In this document: positions 27,397-27,857 of the stretch, piece by piece | Layout: each line of letters begins with the position of its first letter | How positions within the stretch are numbered: the first letter of the stretch is position 1 | Program-made: the position numbers and the translations under genes | Assembly (NCBI GenBank): GCA_001931875.2 | Contig: MSJH02000004.1 | Location: forward strand, 1-27,857 | Direction: 5' to 3' | DNA length: 27,857 bases | From: Byssochlamys sp. IMV 00236 | Taxonomy: Eukaryota > Ascomycota > Eurotiomycetes > Eurotiales > Thermoascaceae | Notes under the pieces: generated by a model | Databases searched by the model: none | What the model was told of the DNA's origin: nothing | The model's input: the letters and a program-made list of their open reading frames with translations, nothing else

Positions 27397-27832
27397 TTAA
27401 TGTTTCCATAAATTGTATTGAAGCTCTTTTCGAGGTTTTGACATTTCATCCAAGACGATCTTCATAACGTCTTGTTCTACTTTTTCCATACTTGAACTTG
27501 CATCAATAAACTATTCTGGGTGATTAGCCTTTATATATAAAAGAAATGCTATTACCTTCCAACTATCATCCTTTAGCTTTCTAAACTCGGTTCGGACTTT
27601 AATCTGCAAGTCTCTCTTCTCATATCGCTCTTCTCCAAATCCTCCTCTCTTTTCTGCCTCATTGATTGACAAGTCCAAAAACAAGACGAGATCTGGTGAA
27701 AGAAGACCAACATCAGGATGCTTACACCAATCAAAGTCCAATCCTTTTGCAACTGAGAAGGCAACACCTGAATAAGCATATCGATCAATCACAAGGGTTT
27801 TGCCAGCTAAGAGTTTCTCTGAAATAGCTTTC
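27397..27832 (-). CDS. CDC8: Thymidylate kinase (dTMP kinase), C-terminal part, 5' exons outside window
   Basis: Two exons are visible: 27832-27556 (after a TTTCGCAG acceptor) and 27510-27397, joined by a 45-nt GT-AG intron (27511-27555). The product phosphorylates dTMP to dTDP in the dTTP pathway. [11 protein letters not shown] is the family DR-Y/H motif, followed by [21 protein letters not shown] (split here: [10 protein letters not shown], then [10 protein letters not shown]) and the lid region [30 protein letters not shown] and a C terminus ending LWKH also match eukaryotic enzymes. The P-loop and the first half lie beyond the right edge. The gene is tail-to-tail with the dynein gene, and the two 3' UTRs probably overlap. 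Confidence 0.93.
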
Positions 27833-27837
27833 CTGCG

Positions 27838-27857
27838 AAAAAAAAAAAAAAAAAAAA
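27838..27857 (+). repeat. A20 homopolymer at the window edge
   Basis: The last 20 bases are all A. On the coding strand of the thymidylate kinase gene this is a T-run forming the polypyrimidine tract directly before the CGCAG acceptor, so it is intronic. The true length is unknown because the window ends inside it. Confidence 0.8.

Overview
The window looks like ordinary gene-dense chromosomal DNA from a filamentous fungus. An early-diverging Mucoromycota (Mucorales-like) genome is the best guess. The reasons are many 42-88 nt GT-AG introns, AT-rich intergenic DNA full of A/T homopolymers, a StuA-type APSES regulator beside a dynein light intermediate chain, and decayed Tc1/mariner-type transposases. 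No nucleotide or protein search was possible, so the taxonomic call is an inference.

Left end (1-3,000) is a transposon graveyard. It holds an open but edge-truncated Tc1/mariner-like transposase on the minus strand, a fan of about 22-bp degenerate direct repeats just upstream of it, an unassigned 97-residue reading frame, and a broken second transposase of the same family with a smaller repeat array downstream. A third, unrelated Tc1-type relic (N-terminal part only) lies at 12,832-13,152.

From 3,107 onward the window is host genes: RPL10/uL16 (+), a SERCA-type calcium ATPase (-), karyopherin beta-2/KAP104 (-), an F-box/LRR protein (-), RPL15/eL15 (+), a peroxisomal delta3,delta2-enoyl-CoA isomerase (+), a small GPI-anchored Cys-rich surface protein (+), a coiled-coil protein (-), a SUR7-like four-TM membrane protein (+), an APSES/StuA transcription factor (-), an ARB2/FAM172-domain protein (-), dynein light intermediate chain (+) and the 3' part of thymidylate kinase/CDC8 (-) running off the right edge.

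The genes are unrelated housekeeping and morphogenesis functions, not a cluster or an operon. I rebuilt exon structures by hand from reading frame, GT-AG (or GC-AG) signals and family alignment from memory. All multi-exon models except ARB2 close in frame. The most useful observations are a terminal intron that must be spliced for the enoyl-CoA isomerase to gain its AKL peroxisome signal, two in-frame GC-AG introns, leader introns in both ribosomal-protein genes, about 22-bp iteron arrays beside two transposase genes, and a probable one-base frame break plus loss of the serine nucleophile position in the ARB2 protein. I found no clearly new multi-gene system.
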